A DNA stretch of 64,000 nucleotides from Pseudobdellovibrionaceae bacterium (GCA_022843825.1 JALHMX010000005.1:62001-126000), one strand, 5' to 3'. Shown: positions 38,945 to 49,284, counted from the first letter of the stretch. Made by a program: numbers and translations. Notes: generated by a model from the sequence alone, not told the origin.

Positions 38945-39694
38945 ATGGATGCAATTCGTTTTGCTGATTCTTTTGAACCGACCATGACCTATGAAGATGA
39001 GCACCTGCTTATCCTTTCCAAACCTTCCGCTTATTACGTACATCCCCCGGAAAACAAGTATGCTAAACAAAAGGTGGGAAGAAACACATGCATTCACTGG
39101 CTATCGGATCACCACCAATTAAAGAGCTTCCCGATCCATCGTTTAGATTATGCCACTGAAGGTTTGGTCTTATTTGGAAAAACAGCTGTAGCCACGACCA
39201 AGCTGAATGAAATGATGCGCGCTAAGGAAATTAAAAAATACTATGATGCCATTGTGCGTGGTTGGTTTAAACAGCCCTACGGCATTATTGATCTGCCGCT
39301 TGAACTGGATTCGACTGGGGATCTTGTTGATTGCCTGACCTTATACGGCACGCTCTACCAAATGGAATTCAATGAATCGGTTAATTCAAAATTTAGTACA
39401 AGCCGTTATTCTTGGGTCGACATCGAACTGAAAACGGGGCGGTGGCATCAGATCCGTCGACATATGAATCGCGTGGCTCATCCGGTGATCGGGGATCGCG
39501 AACACGGAGATTCTCACCATAACCGCTTTTTCCGCGACCACTTAAAGGTCGACGGCCTTTGCCTAAAAGCCAAAAGACTAGTTTTCACTCACCCTATCGA
39601 AAATAAAGTCATCGACATCACTTCACCGATGAGTCCCAAGTGGCAGCGCCTGACTGATTTGTTTTGTAAATCACAGGCTCCGGATCTTACGTAA
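38945..39694 (+). CDS. RluA/TruC-like pseudouridine synthase
   Basis: YEDEHLLILSKPSAYYVHP, IHRLDYATEGLVLFGKTA, ELKTGRWHQIRRHMNRVAHPVIGDREHGD. Confidence 0.88.
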   Translation: MDAIRFADSFEPTMTYEDEHLLILSKPSAYYVHPPENKYAKQKVGRNTCIHWLSDHHQLKSFPIHRLDYATEGLVLFGKTAVATTKLNEMMRAKEIKKYYDAIVRGWFKQPYGIIDLPLELDSTGDLVDCLTLYGTLYQMEFNESVNSKFSTSRYSWVDIELKTGRWHQIRRHMNRVAHPVIGDREHGDSHHNRFFRDHLKVDGLCLKAKRLVFTHPIENKVIDITSPMSPKWQRLTDLFCKSQAPDLT

Positions 39695-39767
39695 TAGCTA
39701 CGAAGTTTATTATCTTACGAATGTGTGTCGCCACGTTGCCTACTAATACCTACAAAGCATATTTATA

Positions 39768-40367
39768 CTACGCAATTGTCCGCGCTTTTCTTTGCCTTAA
39801 TCGATAAATAAACTGATTGAACTGTTTCAAGTACATTTCTCGCTCTTGATATCCTAGTTCACGTTGTCGGTGATTTCCTTCGAAATAGCCTCTTAAACCC
39901 AACTCTTCAAGTTTACTCATCAACACTCTGGTAAAAGCCAACCCATCCCAAAACCGACCAAAAGAACTTGATCTATGAGCCCCTGTAATTTTACGAGACA
40001 ATATTGCGGCAAACGTTCTTAAAAAGTTTTGGAACCTTTCTTTATCTTTAAAACGGACTTTCAAATGCAAATGATTTCCCATATTCACAAAATCCAGAAT
40101 CTCTATATAGAATTTCTTAGCTCTTTCCTTAATTAAACTTTGGACTAATCCTTTGTGGACATAAAAAGAAAGTTTTCCCGTCGCTTTACTTGATTTAAAG
40201 ACCACATGATGAACCAAACCTTCAATTAAAGGACGCGCCACTTTTCGTCTTTTCTTTAAAGATATCCCGCCAAAGCTATAGGCTTTGACGGCTCTGAGAT
40301 CTTTTTGAGGAATAAGATTTAACTGTGACATACGGGGCAGTATATTTAATCTACAAACGAGAGTCAA
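39768..40367 (-). mobile_element. Y1/HUH transposase-like protein of the RAYT type
   Basis: YIEILDFVNMGNHLHLKVRFKDKERFQNFLRTFAAILSRKITGAHR; HLH HUH motif followed by a Y1-Tnp-like helix region; no IS ends seen. Confidence 0.75.
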
Positions 40368-40405
40368 ATATTATTTACTAATTACATGTATTTATCTTAT
40401 GATTT

Positions 40406-40499
40406 CGTTAGAAAGTATCGCAAATATCATCAAGTAGTTCGTATATCATTTTAAGTAGTTGATCGTTAGAAATTGATCGCTTATGACATCTTCAATAGA
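40406..40499. repeat. Pair of diverged direct repeats upstream of the RAYT-like gene
   Basis: CGTTAGAAAGTATCGCAAATATCATCAAGTAG (40406) versus CGTTAGAAATTGATCGCTTATGACATCTTCAATAG (40464). Confidence 0.5.
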
Positions 40500-40529
40500 G
40501 GATTCTGACGTCGCGAAGTAGGAAATATT

Positions 40530-40553
40530 AGCTTGATAATAAAGTATCAAGCT
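40530..40553. repeat. Perfect 9-bp hairpin AGCTTGATA-ATAAAG-TATCAAGCT
   Basis: Direct reading of the sequence. Confidence 0.8.
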
Positions 40554-40635
40554 GCATTAATAAATTAACTGTACCTGCGGGAAGTGTGTTAGTTTTTAAA
40601 GAGGGTGCGCAGGCAATTAGACGGGATACTGAAAA

Positions 40636-41922
40636 CTAACTCTCTCCGCGGATCCAATTTAAGTATTCGGTGATGTTTTTTTCAAAGCCGCGATTTAGGG
40701 GCTCATAGAACTTCTGGGGCTTCATATCTTGAGGCCAATAGTTTTGTTCGACGTAACCTTTAGCGTAGCTATGGGGATATTTATAACCCTCAATTTTAGA
40801 GGCTGAGCGCAGAATGGCAGGAATATCGTAATTAATATGGGTCTTTACGTACTCCATGGCCTTGTTTATCGCTTCATAACTGGCATTAGACTTCGGACAC
40901 GATGCTAAAAAGGTTACCCCTTGGGCCAAATTAATTCGACACTCAGGCATACCGATGGCCTCCACTGCCTGTAAACACGCAACAGCTAACGGCAGCGCGC
41001 GGGGCTCGGCATTTCCTATATCTTCACTGGCAAAAATAATCATGCGACGCGCGACAAAAACTGGGTCTTCGCCGCCCTCTAACATGCGGGCCAAATACAA
41101 CAACGCCGCATCTGGATCAGATCCGCGCAAAGACTTAATAAATGCAGAAATAGTATCGTAGTGTTGATCTGACTTTTTATCATAACTGAGAACCCTTTTA
41201 TTTAAAAATTGCTCTACGTTTTTATTTTCTAAAGGAAATAACTCTTTATGCGTCTCTAACAAATAGACATTCATGATAACTTCAAAAACATTTAGTAATC
41301 GACGAGCATCTCCATCTGAAAATCGCGTTAAAGTCTTTATAGTTTCGGGCTTCAGAACTTTTTCTAAATCTACCGATTCCTTTATGCAGGCATTTTTTAG
41401 AATAATTTCTAAATCATACTCAGTAATTTTTCTAAAATCTAAAATTTGACAGCGGCTCAGAAGCGCTTTGTTTAATTCATAGCTTGGAAACTCTGTTGTT
41501 GCTCCGATCAGATAGACATCCCCGCGTTCCACAAAAGGCAAAAGAACATCTTGCTGTGTTTTATTAAAACGATGGATTTCATCCACAAATAAAATGGTTT
41601 TTTGTCTTTGCTCAAGTTTATAATTTCGGCCAGCCTCACAAGCCGCCTTTAATTCTTTAACGCCTGCATCCACAGCATTCATTTGAATAAACTGGGATTT
41701 ATTCTGCTGAGCCAAATTAAGCGCAAAAGTCGTCTTACCCGTACCCGGAGGACCCCATAAAATGAGATTTAATAATTGCCCGTTATTAAGCAAAGAGATG
41801 ATCGGAGATTTACTATTAAAAAGATGATCTTGCCCTATAAGCCCTTTAAGCTGACGCGGTCGCGAGCGTTCCGCTAACGGCAATAAATCCTGCGATTCTG
41901 AGGAAGAAAACAAGTCTGACAT
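40636..41922 (-). CDS. rarA: Replication-associated recombination protein A (RarA/MgsA) AAA ATPase
   Basis: LAERSRPRQLKGLIGQDHLF, LWGPPGTGKTTFA, FVDEIHRFNKTQQDVLLPFVERG, C-term SYAKGYVEQNYWPQDM. Confidence 0.93.
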   Translation of the reverse strand: MSDLFSSSESQDLLPLAERSRPRQLKGLIGQDHLFNSKSPIISLLNNGQLLNLILWGPPGTGKTTFALNLAQQNKSQFIQMNAVDAGVKELKAACEAGRNYKLEQRQKTILFVDEIHRFNKTQQDVLLPFVERGDVYLIGATTEFPSYELNKALLSRCQILDFRKITEYDLEIILKNACIKESVDLEKVLKPETIKTLTRFSDGDARRLLNVFEVIMNVYLLETHKELFPLENKNVEQFLNKRVLSYDKKSDQHYDTISAFIKSLRGSDPDAALLYLARMLEGGEDPVFVARRMIIFASEDIGNAEPRALPLAVACLQAVEAIGMPECRINLAQGVTFLASCPKSNASYEAINKAMEYVKTHINYDIPAILRSASKIEGYKYPHSYAKGYVEQNYWPQDMKPQKFYEPLNRGFEKNITEYLNWIRGES

Positions 41923-41994
41923 TCACTCAAGTTCTTATCGACAGCAGGTGAATTTTGCAATAAATAGTTTTATAACTTAGCGCAAGGGGGAAAT

Positions 41995-43101
41995 ATGCAT
42001 CAAAATCAAGGACCCGTCTATTATGGAGATTACCTTAAATTAGACCAGTTGCTCAACTCGCAAGAACCTTTAAGTCGTAAATTTTCTAGCTCAGAAAATC
42101 CAGAAGCACATGACGAAATGCTTTTTATAATTGTTCATCAATCCTACGAACTGTGGTTTAAACAAATTCTTCATGATCTTCGATCAGTAGCAGAGACCTT
42201 TAGCCTGCCCTCTCTCCCAGAGCAAGTCTTCGGGCAAATCAATGTGCGCTTAAATCGTATAACTAAAATTCAAAATATGATTCTTGGCTATTTAGAAATT
42301 TTGGAGACCATGACGCCCATGGATTTTCTTGAGTTTAGAAACTTATTAATCCCCGCATCTGGATTTCAAAGCACGCAGTTTCGCGAAATTGAAATTCTGA
42401 TGGGCTTAAAAACTCATGATCGCCAAAGCATAGATAAAGAATTTTTCTTAGGCCGTTTAAGCGCTGCGGATAAAGAAAAATTGATCAGTTTAGAAAAAAC
42501 ACCTTCTTTACTCGATCAAGTTCAAAAGTGGCTTGAAAGAACCCCTTTTACGAATCAGTCGACGTTCAACTTCTGGAAAGAATATCAAAAAACTATACAT
42601 CATATGTTAGAACAAGATAAAGAAACCATTATGTCTAATGTCGCCAAGCTCACACCTGAGCATCAACAGTTACAATTAGATAATTTAAAAATGACCGAGA
42701 CCACTTTTGACAGTCTGTTTAATGAAAATTTGCATATGAACTTAGTTCATGAAGGAAAAAGAAAACTCTCGCAAAAAGCTATTCTAAACGCCCTTTTTAT
42801 TTTACTTTACCGTGACGAACCTATGTTATCGCAACCTCATCGCATGCTGTCTTTACTTATGGACATAGACGAAAACTTTACCACCTGGCGATACCGTCAC
42901 GCACTTTTAGCTAAGCGAATGCTCGGAACTAAAATAGGAACCGGTGGAAGCTCGGGCCATCAGTATCTAAAAAAAGCCGCCGACAACAACCAGGCTTTTA
43001 TGGATTTGTTTAATTTGTCTACCTATCTTATTCCGCGCAGTATCTTACCAAAGCTGCCGGAAGATATAAAAAAACAACTAAACTTTAATCAGCTGAACTA
43101 A
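41995..43101 (+). CDS. kynA: Tryptophan 2,3-dioxygenase
   Basis: VYYGDYLKLDQLLNSQ...AHDEMLFIIVHQSYELWFKQILHDL...WRYRHALLAKRMLGTKIGTGGSSGHQYLKK. Confidence 0.92.
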   Translation: MHQNQGPVYYGDYLKLDQLLNSQEPLSRKFSSSENPEAHDEMLFIIVHQSYELWFKQILHDLRSVAETFSLPSLPEQVFGQINVRLNRITKIQNMILGYLEILETMTPMDFLEFRNLLIPASGFQSTQFREIEILMGLKTHDRQSIDKEFFLGRLSAADKEKLISLEKTPSLLDQVQKWLERTPFTNQSTFNFWKEYQKTIHHMLEQDKETIMSNVAKLTPEHQQLQLDNLKMTETTFDSLFNENLHMNLVHEGKRKLSQKAILNALFILLYRDEPMLSQPHRMLSLLMDIDENFTTWRYRHALLAKRMLGTKIGTGGSSGHQYLKKAADNNQAFMDLFNLSTYLIPRSILPKLPEDIKKQLNFNQLN

Positions 43102-43104
43102 AAC

Positions 43105-44244
43105 ATGTATAAAAAGTTTTACTCCCGTTTTATTAATGCCAATCCTGAAATACAGCACTACGCATCCCACAGTCATCACTATTGGCCCGATGTGACGTAC
43201 GATGCTATGATCGAATACTGGAATGATGCTGCCCGTCTGGTCGACAACAAATGGGATTATATACTAGGTCAAAAAGTTCCAGAGACTCAAAAACTCATCG
43301 CAGAGGTTTTAAACTTAAAAAACTATGAAAATATTTGTTTTGCTAGCAATACACATGAACTGCTTATTCGCTTACTTTCATGTTTTAACAAGAAAATTAA
43401 AATTCTTACGACTGATTCAGAGTTTTACAGTTTTTCTCGCCAGACTCAAAGATTAAGCGAAATGGACTTGGCCGAGATCACTTACATACCCACGGAGCCC
43501 TTCGATACTTTTAATGAAAGATTCACTTTAGAGGCGCAAAAATATGATTATGATCTTGTGTTCTTCAGTCAGGTATTTTTTAACTCAGGACTTGCGATTA
43601 AAAACTTAGATCTGCTTGTTAATGAATTACACAGCCACAGCAAAATGATCATTGTCGACGGCTACCACGGCTTTATGGCGCTGCCTACGGACCTCTCAAC
43701 AATTCAGGACAAGATATTTTATATCACGGGCTCATATAAATATGCTCAAGGGGGCGAGGGCTGTTGTTTTATGAGTACGCCCTCAGGCTTTTCTTTGAAT
43801 CCGATCATTACCGGGTGGTTTGCAGGCTTTGAAAACTTAGCGGATACCCAACAACAGGTATCTTTTGCACAAGATGGTTATCGTTTTGCTGGATCAACTA
43901 TGGATTATTCAGCGCTGTATCGACTGAATGCAGCTCTTAAGCTTTTCAAAACTCAACAGATTACAGTTCATATAATTCATCAGCATGTTCAAAAACTTCA
44001 AAAGAACTTTTTAAAGCATATTGATGAAATAAATCATATTCATATAAATCAAAAAAATTTAATTTTGAATGACCTAGAAAACCACGGACATTTTTTTGCT
44101 TTTAAACTTCCCGATACAGAGAGCTGCCAAAAACTGATGAGGGAACTTCGACAAAAAAGAATTATGACTGATTCGCGAAAAAATATTCTACGCTTTGGAT
44201 TTGGGCTTTATCAAGATGATACTATTAATTTAAAAAGTGTTTAA
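43105..44244 (+). CDS. PLP-dependent class V aminotransferase / kynureninase-like enzyme
   Basis: IIVDGYHGFMALPTDLS...IFYITGSYKYAQGGEGCCFMSTP (candidate PLP lysine); directly follows kynA. Confidence 0.75.
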   Translation: MYKKFYSRFINANPEIQHYASHSHHYWPDVTYDAMIEYWNDAARLVDNKWDYILGQKVPETQKLIAEVLNLKNYENICFASNTHELLIRLLSCFNKKIKILTTDSEFYSFSRQTQRLSEMDLAEITYIPTEPFDTFNERFTLEAQKYDYDLVFFSQVFFNSGLAIKNLDLLVNELHSHSKMIIVDGYHGFMALPTDLSTIQDKIFYITGSYKYAQGGEGCCFMSTPSGFSLNPIITGWFAGFENLADTQQQVSFAQDGYRFAGSTMDYSALYRLNAALKLFKTQQITVHIIHQHVQKLQKNFLKHIDEINHIHINQKNLILNDLENHGHFFAFKLPDTESCQKLMRELRQKRIMTDSRKNILRFGFGLYQDDTINLKSV

Positions 44245-45133
44245 TTGCTTCAGAAACCGACAAAAAATTATCTGTCCACTGAATTTCTTGATCGCGCTTA
44301 AACCAGGTTCTTTGTTTTTTAATAAGTTTATACGTGCTTTGATTAATAGCGTCTGCCAATCCTGTACGATCAGTTTTTCCCTGTAGACATTCTTTGGCCT
44401 CAAAATAACCAACGCTATTTAAAGGCGCCCAATCCGCATAGCCTTTCTCAAGCAACGATTTAACTTCATCCAGTAGTCCATCATTTAACATCTTTGTTGT
44501 TCGTTTTTGAATATTCGCTTTTAATACGTCTTTTTCTAAATCCACACCTACTTTAAGCTGTGCAAAAGGCAACTTGTACTTCGTGTCTTGCTCTGATTGC
44601 TCTTTAAGTTCAGACATTTTAAAATTAAATGCTCTTTTAACCTCTAGTGCTCGCCCAATGCGGTAGGTATCATTAGGGTGCACCTTCGTTTGCGGATCAA
44701 AGGCGATCAGTTCTTTATACGCCTTTTCATTTCCATGAAGTTTAATTTCCTCTTCAATTTCTATTTTCAAAGACGCATCGATAGGCGGTACATTGTACAT
44801 CCCCTTCTCTAAAGCCTGAATATAAAACCCCGTTCCTCCGACTACTATTAAAGGGAAAGAAAGTTTTTTTTCTGTTTCTATCAGCTGATAAAAATCTCTT
44901 AAAAAGGCTCCCGCTGTCATCTCAAGTGGGGCTTTCACATAGGAATATAAATAGTGTGGCGCCTGTTTTAAATCTTCACTAGAGGGTGATGCAGACCCTA
45001 TTTTTAAGTCCTCATAAAATTGAATACTATCCGCATTAACAATACTGCCATTATATTTTCTAGCAATTTCTATAGCCAAACGACTTTTGCCCGCACCCGT
45101 AGGCCCGACTACAAAAATAACTTTTTTATTCAC
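44225..45133 (-). CDS. miaA: tRNA dimethylallyltransferase
   Basis: VVGPTGAGKSRLAIEIARKYNGSIVNADSIQFYEDLKIGSASPS, VGGTGFYIQAL. Confidence 0.94.
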   Translation of the reverse strand: MNKKVIFVVGPTGAGKSRLAIEIARKYNGSIVNADSIQFYEDLKIGSASPSSEDLKQAPHYLYSYVKAPLEMTAGAFLRDFYQLIETEKKLSFPLIVVGGTGFYIQALEKGMYNVPPIDASLKIEIEEEIKLHGNEKAYKELIAFDPQTKVHPNDTYRIGRALEVKRAFNFKMSELKEQSEQDTKYKLPFAQLKVGVDLEKDVLKANIQKRTTKMLNDGLLDEVKSLLEKGYADWAPLNSVGYFEAKECLQGKTDRTGLADAINQSTYKLIKKQRTWFKRDQEIQWTDNFLSVSEAIKHFLN

Positions 45134-46893
45134 TAGTTAATCCGTCCAAATTTTCGTTCGATTTCACTAAAATTAAACTCAACACTTACAGGCCGACCGT
45201 GAGGACAAAAGCTAGACAAAGGGAACTGATCCATGTCCTGTAATAATTTTTTCATTTCTTGATAGCTCAGAGTTTGGCCCGCGCGAACAACCGAATGGCA
45301 GGCCATCGTTGCAAAAATATCACCCACGATTTTCTCTAGGCGATGAGACCCGCCATGATCTATCAACTCTTGAGCCATTTTTTCAAAAACAAATGGATAA
45401 ACAGATTCCTTTATAAACTGGGGCGATGACTTTAAACCCAACACCTGAGGCCCCATAACTTCATATTCTATACCTATTTTTTTCATGGTTTCTTGAATGC
45501 TCATTAGGGCTTCAATTTTTTCCACAGAAAGGTCGATGGATAAAGGAAACAAGAAATCCTGAATATCAATTTTGTCTTCTGGACTTTTCCATTTACTCAT
45601 TAACCTTTCATAGGCGACACGCTCATGGGCTGCATGCTGGTCTACTAAAATCATTTTATCATCTTTTTGACAAACAATGTATGTTTGACTGATCTGTCCT
45701 ATAACATCAAAGTGGGACCAGTACAGCTGCTTATGCTCAGTTACCGGAGCGCTCCGGTCTATTTGTAAATTTTCAAGCGTAGAGATCTCAAAATGCTTTT
45801 TCTTCTGGATTGTTTGATGAACACCTTGGTCTTTAAAAAAATAATTCTCAGGAGGTTTTTCATTATAGGCGTTCGAAATAAAACTCCGCTGCGGAATTGT
45901 CGTCGTTTTTTCTATCCACGGAGCTTGCTCTATACTATCACGCAATGCCGCCTGAACAGATCTAAAAGCCAAGCTAGCGTCTTGAAACTTGACCTGACTT
46001 TTTGTTGGATGAATATTCACATCAATATTCTCCGGATTACATTTAAGAAAAATGGCACAAATCGGATATTCTCCGTGCATAAGCAAACTGCGATAGGCCT
46101 CCATAACAGCAGCATGCAAACCACGATCTTGAATCCAGCGACCTTGAGCAAAAATCCAAATATTTTTAGAAGTCTTGTGCACATCCTGAGGACTGCAGTA
46201 AAAGGCCGTCGCCCTGTAGTCTTCACGATGACTCGTGTTTTCAAACATTCGATTAAATTCTAAAACTTCCTTAACTCGATCGATGTGTTGATCCTTGCGA
46301 CTGTAATAAAGTTCTAATTTGCCCGCATTAACGAGTTTAAATTCAATCTGAGGATTCGCTAAGGCCATGGCCTTAATGCTACTTTTAATTTGAGCAAACT
46401 CAGCCGCATCTGACTTTAAAAATTTTAAACGCGCCGGCACATTCTCAAATAAGTCTTCTATTTTAATTTCAGTACCTTCATTTCGATGAGCCACTATCAT
46501 TTCGGACAAGATACCAAAATCAGATTTTACTTGATAGGCCTCCTGAGCCTGCTGGTTCTTACTTATTAATGTGAGTTTAGACACAGCCGCAGCGCTGGCT
46601 AAGGCTTCTCCACGAAATCCAAAAGTATGAAGTTGCCATAGGTCATCTGTTTTAGTTATTTTACTTGTGGCATGACGAGTGAGCGCTAATTCAAGGTCTT
46701 CTTTATTTATGCCACATCCATTATCCATAACTCGTACGAAGCGCCCTCCAGCGGCAACTTCAATATGAATTGAAGTGCTACCTGCGTCGATGCTGTTTTC
46801 TACTAATTCTTTAACTAAATGAGCAGGCTTTTCCACCACTTCGCCAGCAGAAATTTGATTTACTACATCTTGAGATAGTTTAAATATAGGCAT
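45133..46893 (-). CDS. mutL: DNA mismatch repair protein MutL
   Basis: QISAGEVVEKPAHLVKELVENSIDAGST, MDNGCGI, TFGFRGEALASAAAVS; C-term MACHSVVRAGQTLS...FCPHGRPVSVEF. Confidence 0.95.
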   Translation of the reverse strand: MPIFKLSQDVVNQISAGEVVEKPAHLVKELVENSIDAGSTSIHIEVAAGGRFVRVMDNGCGINKEDLELALTRHATSKITKTDDLWQLHTFGFRGEALASAAAVSKLTLISKNQQAQEAYQVKSDFGILSEMIVAHRNEGTEIKIEDLFENVPARLKFLKSDAAEFAQIKSSIKAMALANPQIEFKLVNAGKLELYYSRKDQHIDRVKEVLEFNRMFENTSHREDYRATAFYCSPQDVHKTSKNIWIFAQGRWIQDRGLHAAVMEAYRSLLMHGEYPICAIFLKCNPENIDVNIHPTKSQVKFQDASLAFRSVQAALRDSIEQAPWIEKTTTIPQRSFISNAYNEKPPENYFFKDQGVHQTIQKKKHFEISTLENLQIDRSAPVTEHKQLYWSHFDVIGQISQTYIVCQKDDKMILVDQHAAHERVAYERLMSKWKSPEDKIDIQDFLFPLSIDLSVEKIEALMSIQETMKKIGIEYEVMGPQVLGLKSSPQFIKESVYPFVFEKMAQELIDHGGSHRLEKIVGDIFATMACHSVVRAGQTLSYQEMKKLLQDMDQFPLSSFCPHGRPVSVEFNFSEIERKFGRIN

Positions 46894-46902
46894 ATCGGCG
46901 TA

Positions 46903-47763
46903 TTAGAACAGAAATCCCAAACTAAGTCCACCGTAAGCCTCGCGCTCCCAATAGTATCTTAATCCCAGATCCACAGCGACCCAGCGGGTATGAAAAATAA
47001 AACCACCCTCAAGCAGCATTCCAAAAGTCAGCTCCTGCAAAGAGTAGTTTTTAGCGCTGGTTTCTAGGCTGTAATTTGAGTATTTTAAGAAAGGGCCAAG
47101 TCCATAACGTAGAGTTTTATTCCGGTCTATAATGGATATATTAACCACTTGGGCTCCACCCCACGCGGTTATACCCTTACCTTCTATTGATAAACGCTCC
47201 GAATAATATTTTGGCAAACCGTAGGCCACATTTATATCCCAGGCAATTGAAGAGGAGTAATCGCTCAAAAATGGAATATAGCGATAGCCAAGCGCATACA
47301 TGTCAGCGACCTGTAGGCCACCCATTGTTTTTTCATGATAATTAACGAGACTTATAATCAAACCATGATAGCGATCCTGAAAGATCGTACTGTCTTCCTC
47401 ATCATCTTGTATATTCATTCTATCTATCTCTGAAATTTCTAATGGGTCCGGGTCATCAATAAATGGTTTTGGCTGCAAGCGTCCGACACCCTCTATATCA
47501 ATCTCACTGTCGGCGACAAAACCAATTATTTTGTTACTAATTTTTATACGATAAAAGGCGCCAAATTTTTTATTTGAAATATGATAAAACTTCCCTGGAT
47601 TTATATAGGCTACAATCTTTGCATCGAAGTTTGCCGCATTAAAAATTTCTACATCTTGCCGTACGGCCTGAGCACGCCGGAACTGTGTGGACCAACCACT
47701 CTCGGGTATGGCTGCGATAATTATAAAACATAAGAATAAGAAAAACCGAAAAGCTCCCGCCAT
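46903..47763 (-). CDS. Exported SH3-like plus outer-membrane-barrel-like protein
   Basis: Signal peptide; VRQDVEIFNAANFDAKIVAYINPGKFYHISNKKFGAFYRIKISNKIIGFVADSEI (SH3b-like); aromatic beta-strand C-terminus. Confidence 0.55.
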   Translation of the reverse strand: MAGAFRFFLFLCFIIIAAIPESGWSTQFRRAQAVRQDVEIFNAANFDAKIVAYINPGKFYHISNKKFGAFYRIKISNKIIGFVADSEIDIEGVGRLQPKPFIDDPDPLEISEIDRMNIQDDEEDSTIFQDRYHGLIISLVNYHEKTMGGLQVADMYALGYRYIPFLSDYSSSIAWDINVAYGLPKYYSERLSIEGKGITAWGGAQVVNISIIDRNKTLRYGLGPFLKYSNYSLETSAKNYSLQELTFGMLLEGGFIFHTRWVAVDLGLRYYWEREAYGGLSLGFLF

Positions 47764-47787
47764 ACCTAGGAACTATAAAACGACTTT

Positions 47788-48225
47788 TTAGACCTGCAAA
47801 GATAATTTTTTACCTTTTTCGTCAACGCTTTGCTCTATCTCATCCACGCGACCGTAGGCAGATTTAGGAATACTGATGGGTCTCAATAAAAACTCTGGTC
47901 GCTCTGCGCGCAGAGCCAAGTAGTCTCTGATTTTTTCACCACATTTTTCAGGATCCTTATTATACATGATCACGTCAAAACCACAATTCATACAAATCAT
48001 CGACTGACGCCACTTAGCTTGAGAAAATAACTCTGCTGCCAAAAGCAATGGAAGAAAAAGAAAGAGACCACGTATATCCAAAGTATTCCATATTGCTATA
48101 GTAAAAAGTAAGCTTAACCCCGCCAAACCCGCAATGGATATAATACCTAAATACTTAGATTTATAGACATGGCGCGGAGCCTTACAGAATGCGCAAAAGC
48201 ACTTTCGTCTTTGTTTAAATAGCAT
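47788..48225 (-). CDS. Membrane protein with CxxC pairs (zinc-ribbon-like)
   Basis: CFCAFCKAP and CMNCGFD around two TM segments. Confidence 0.5.
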   Translation of the reverse strand: MLFKQRRKCFCAFCKAPRHVYKSKYLGIISIAGLAGLSLLFTIAIWNTLDIRGLFLFLPLLLAAELFSQAKWRQSMICMNCGFDVIMYNKDPEKCGEKIRDYLALRAERPEFLLRPISIPKSAYGRVDEIEQSVDEKGKKLSLQV

Positions 48226-48266
48226 GAGTTATCAATCCCCTTATTCTATATATATCTTGCCAAAAA

Positions 48267-48701
48267 ATGACTCTTTTATCTATGCTTGGACATATGTTTA
48301 TACGTGAACTCGCCCTTAGACCTAACTGCCTACTTACTCGCAGGCCCATACAAATCCTTACTAGACCAAAAAATATACTCGGTAGACTTATCCGCCCTTT
48401 GAGTTCCTGGACACAGTTAAGATATTTTCTTTATCAGCATGGCTATCAGGTTGAGCTTATTCATCACATAACACAGGTTCAAAATGACAGACATATAATC
48501 TGTGATGAGGCCACCTATATGAACCTGATGGATCAGCTAGATACCAACAACACTCTCACTGTAGTTTCTACTCAACCACTTAATGTTGATAACAAAACGA
48601 CTTATCAAGTTTATACGCAGGCTCATCGAAATCGTGAATTCTACTCAAAAATGCTCGATCACTGTATTGTCTTAGCAGAATATGACTATCTCAAAGGTTG
48701 A
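48267..48701 (+). CDS. Hypothetical protein
   Basis: 144-aa ORF in a gene-sized gap; no family recognised. Confidence 0.45.
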   Translation: MTLLSMLGHMFIRELALRPNCLLTRRPIQILTRPKNILGRLIRPLSSWTQLRYFLYQHGYQVELIHHITQVQNDRHIICDEATYMNLMDQLDTNNTLTVVSTQPLNVDNKTTYQVYTQAHRNREFYSKMLDHCIVLAEYDYLKG

Positions 48702-48732
48702 TTTCATATTGTAAGCATGTTCATATAATCTT

Positions 48733-49284
48733 ATGAAAGAAGTGAACAGCGATAAACAGGCTCGCCTTATTGATTTTAAAGCTATTATCCAATTTTTAGT
48801 TCAGTTTATCAAAAATCCTGTTAAACATATTACTGAAATTCCTGATTGGAATCTTCCTTCTTTATTTTTTATTCAAATATCTATTTCAATTACTTCCGGA
48901 GTATTAGCCGGCTTATTAAAAATGAATATCTATCGCGTAGCCAACGGTCTTATACTAATGCCTATAGTATCAACGATCACTTCGTTGCTTTTAACGACTT
49001 TACTCTACTACTATTTTCAGTTTTTCGAAAAACGAACAGTATCATTTAAGAAGCTCTTCTCATTGGTCATAATCGCATCAATTCCATTTTATTTATTTCA
49101 AGTTATTTCAGAATACTTCGCGCCCATCGCCCTGGTCGGTTTTGCTTTTAATTCGATTTTACTGATCGTCGGGCTGAATGAAGTCTTCAAAGTTGAAAAA
49201 AAGCGCTGCTACGAAATTGTAGGAGCGCTTTTCGCATTAGTCTTATTAACTTGGATTGGAAGTAAAATCTCTCCCAACCTATAA
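48733..49284 (+). CDS. Yip1-like polytopic membrane protein
   Basis: IKNPVKHITEIPDWNLPSLFFIQISISITSGVLAGLL and multiple TM segments. Confidence 0.55.
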   Translation: MKEVNSDKQARLIDFKAIIQFLVQFIKNPVKHITEIPDWNLPSLFFIQISISITSGVLAGLLKMNIYRVANGLILMPIVSTITSLLLTTLLYYYFQFFEKRTVSFKKLFSLVIIASIPFYLFQVISEYFAPIALVGFAFNSILLIVGLNEVFKVEKKRCYEIVGALFALVLLTWIGSKISPNL

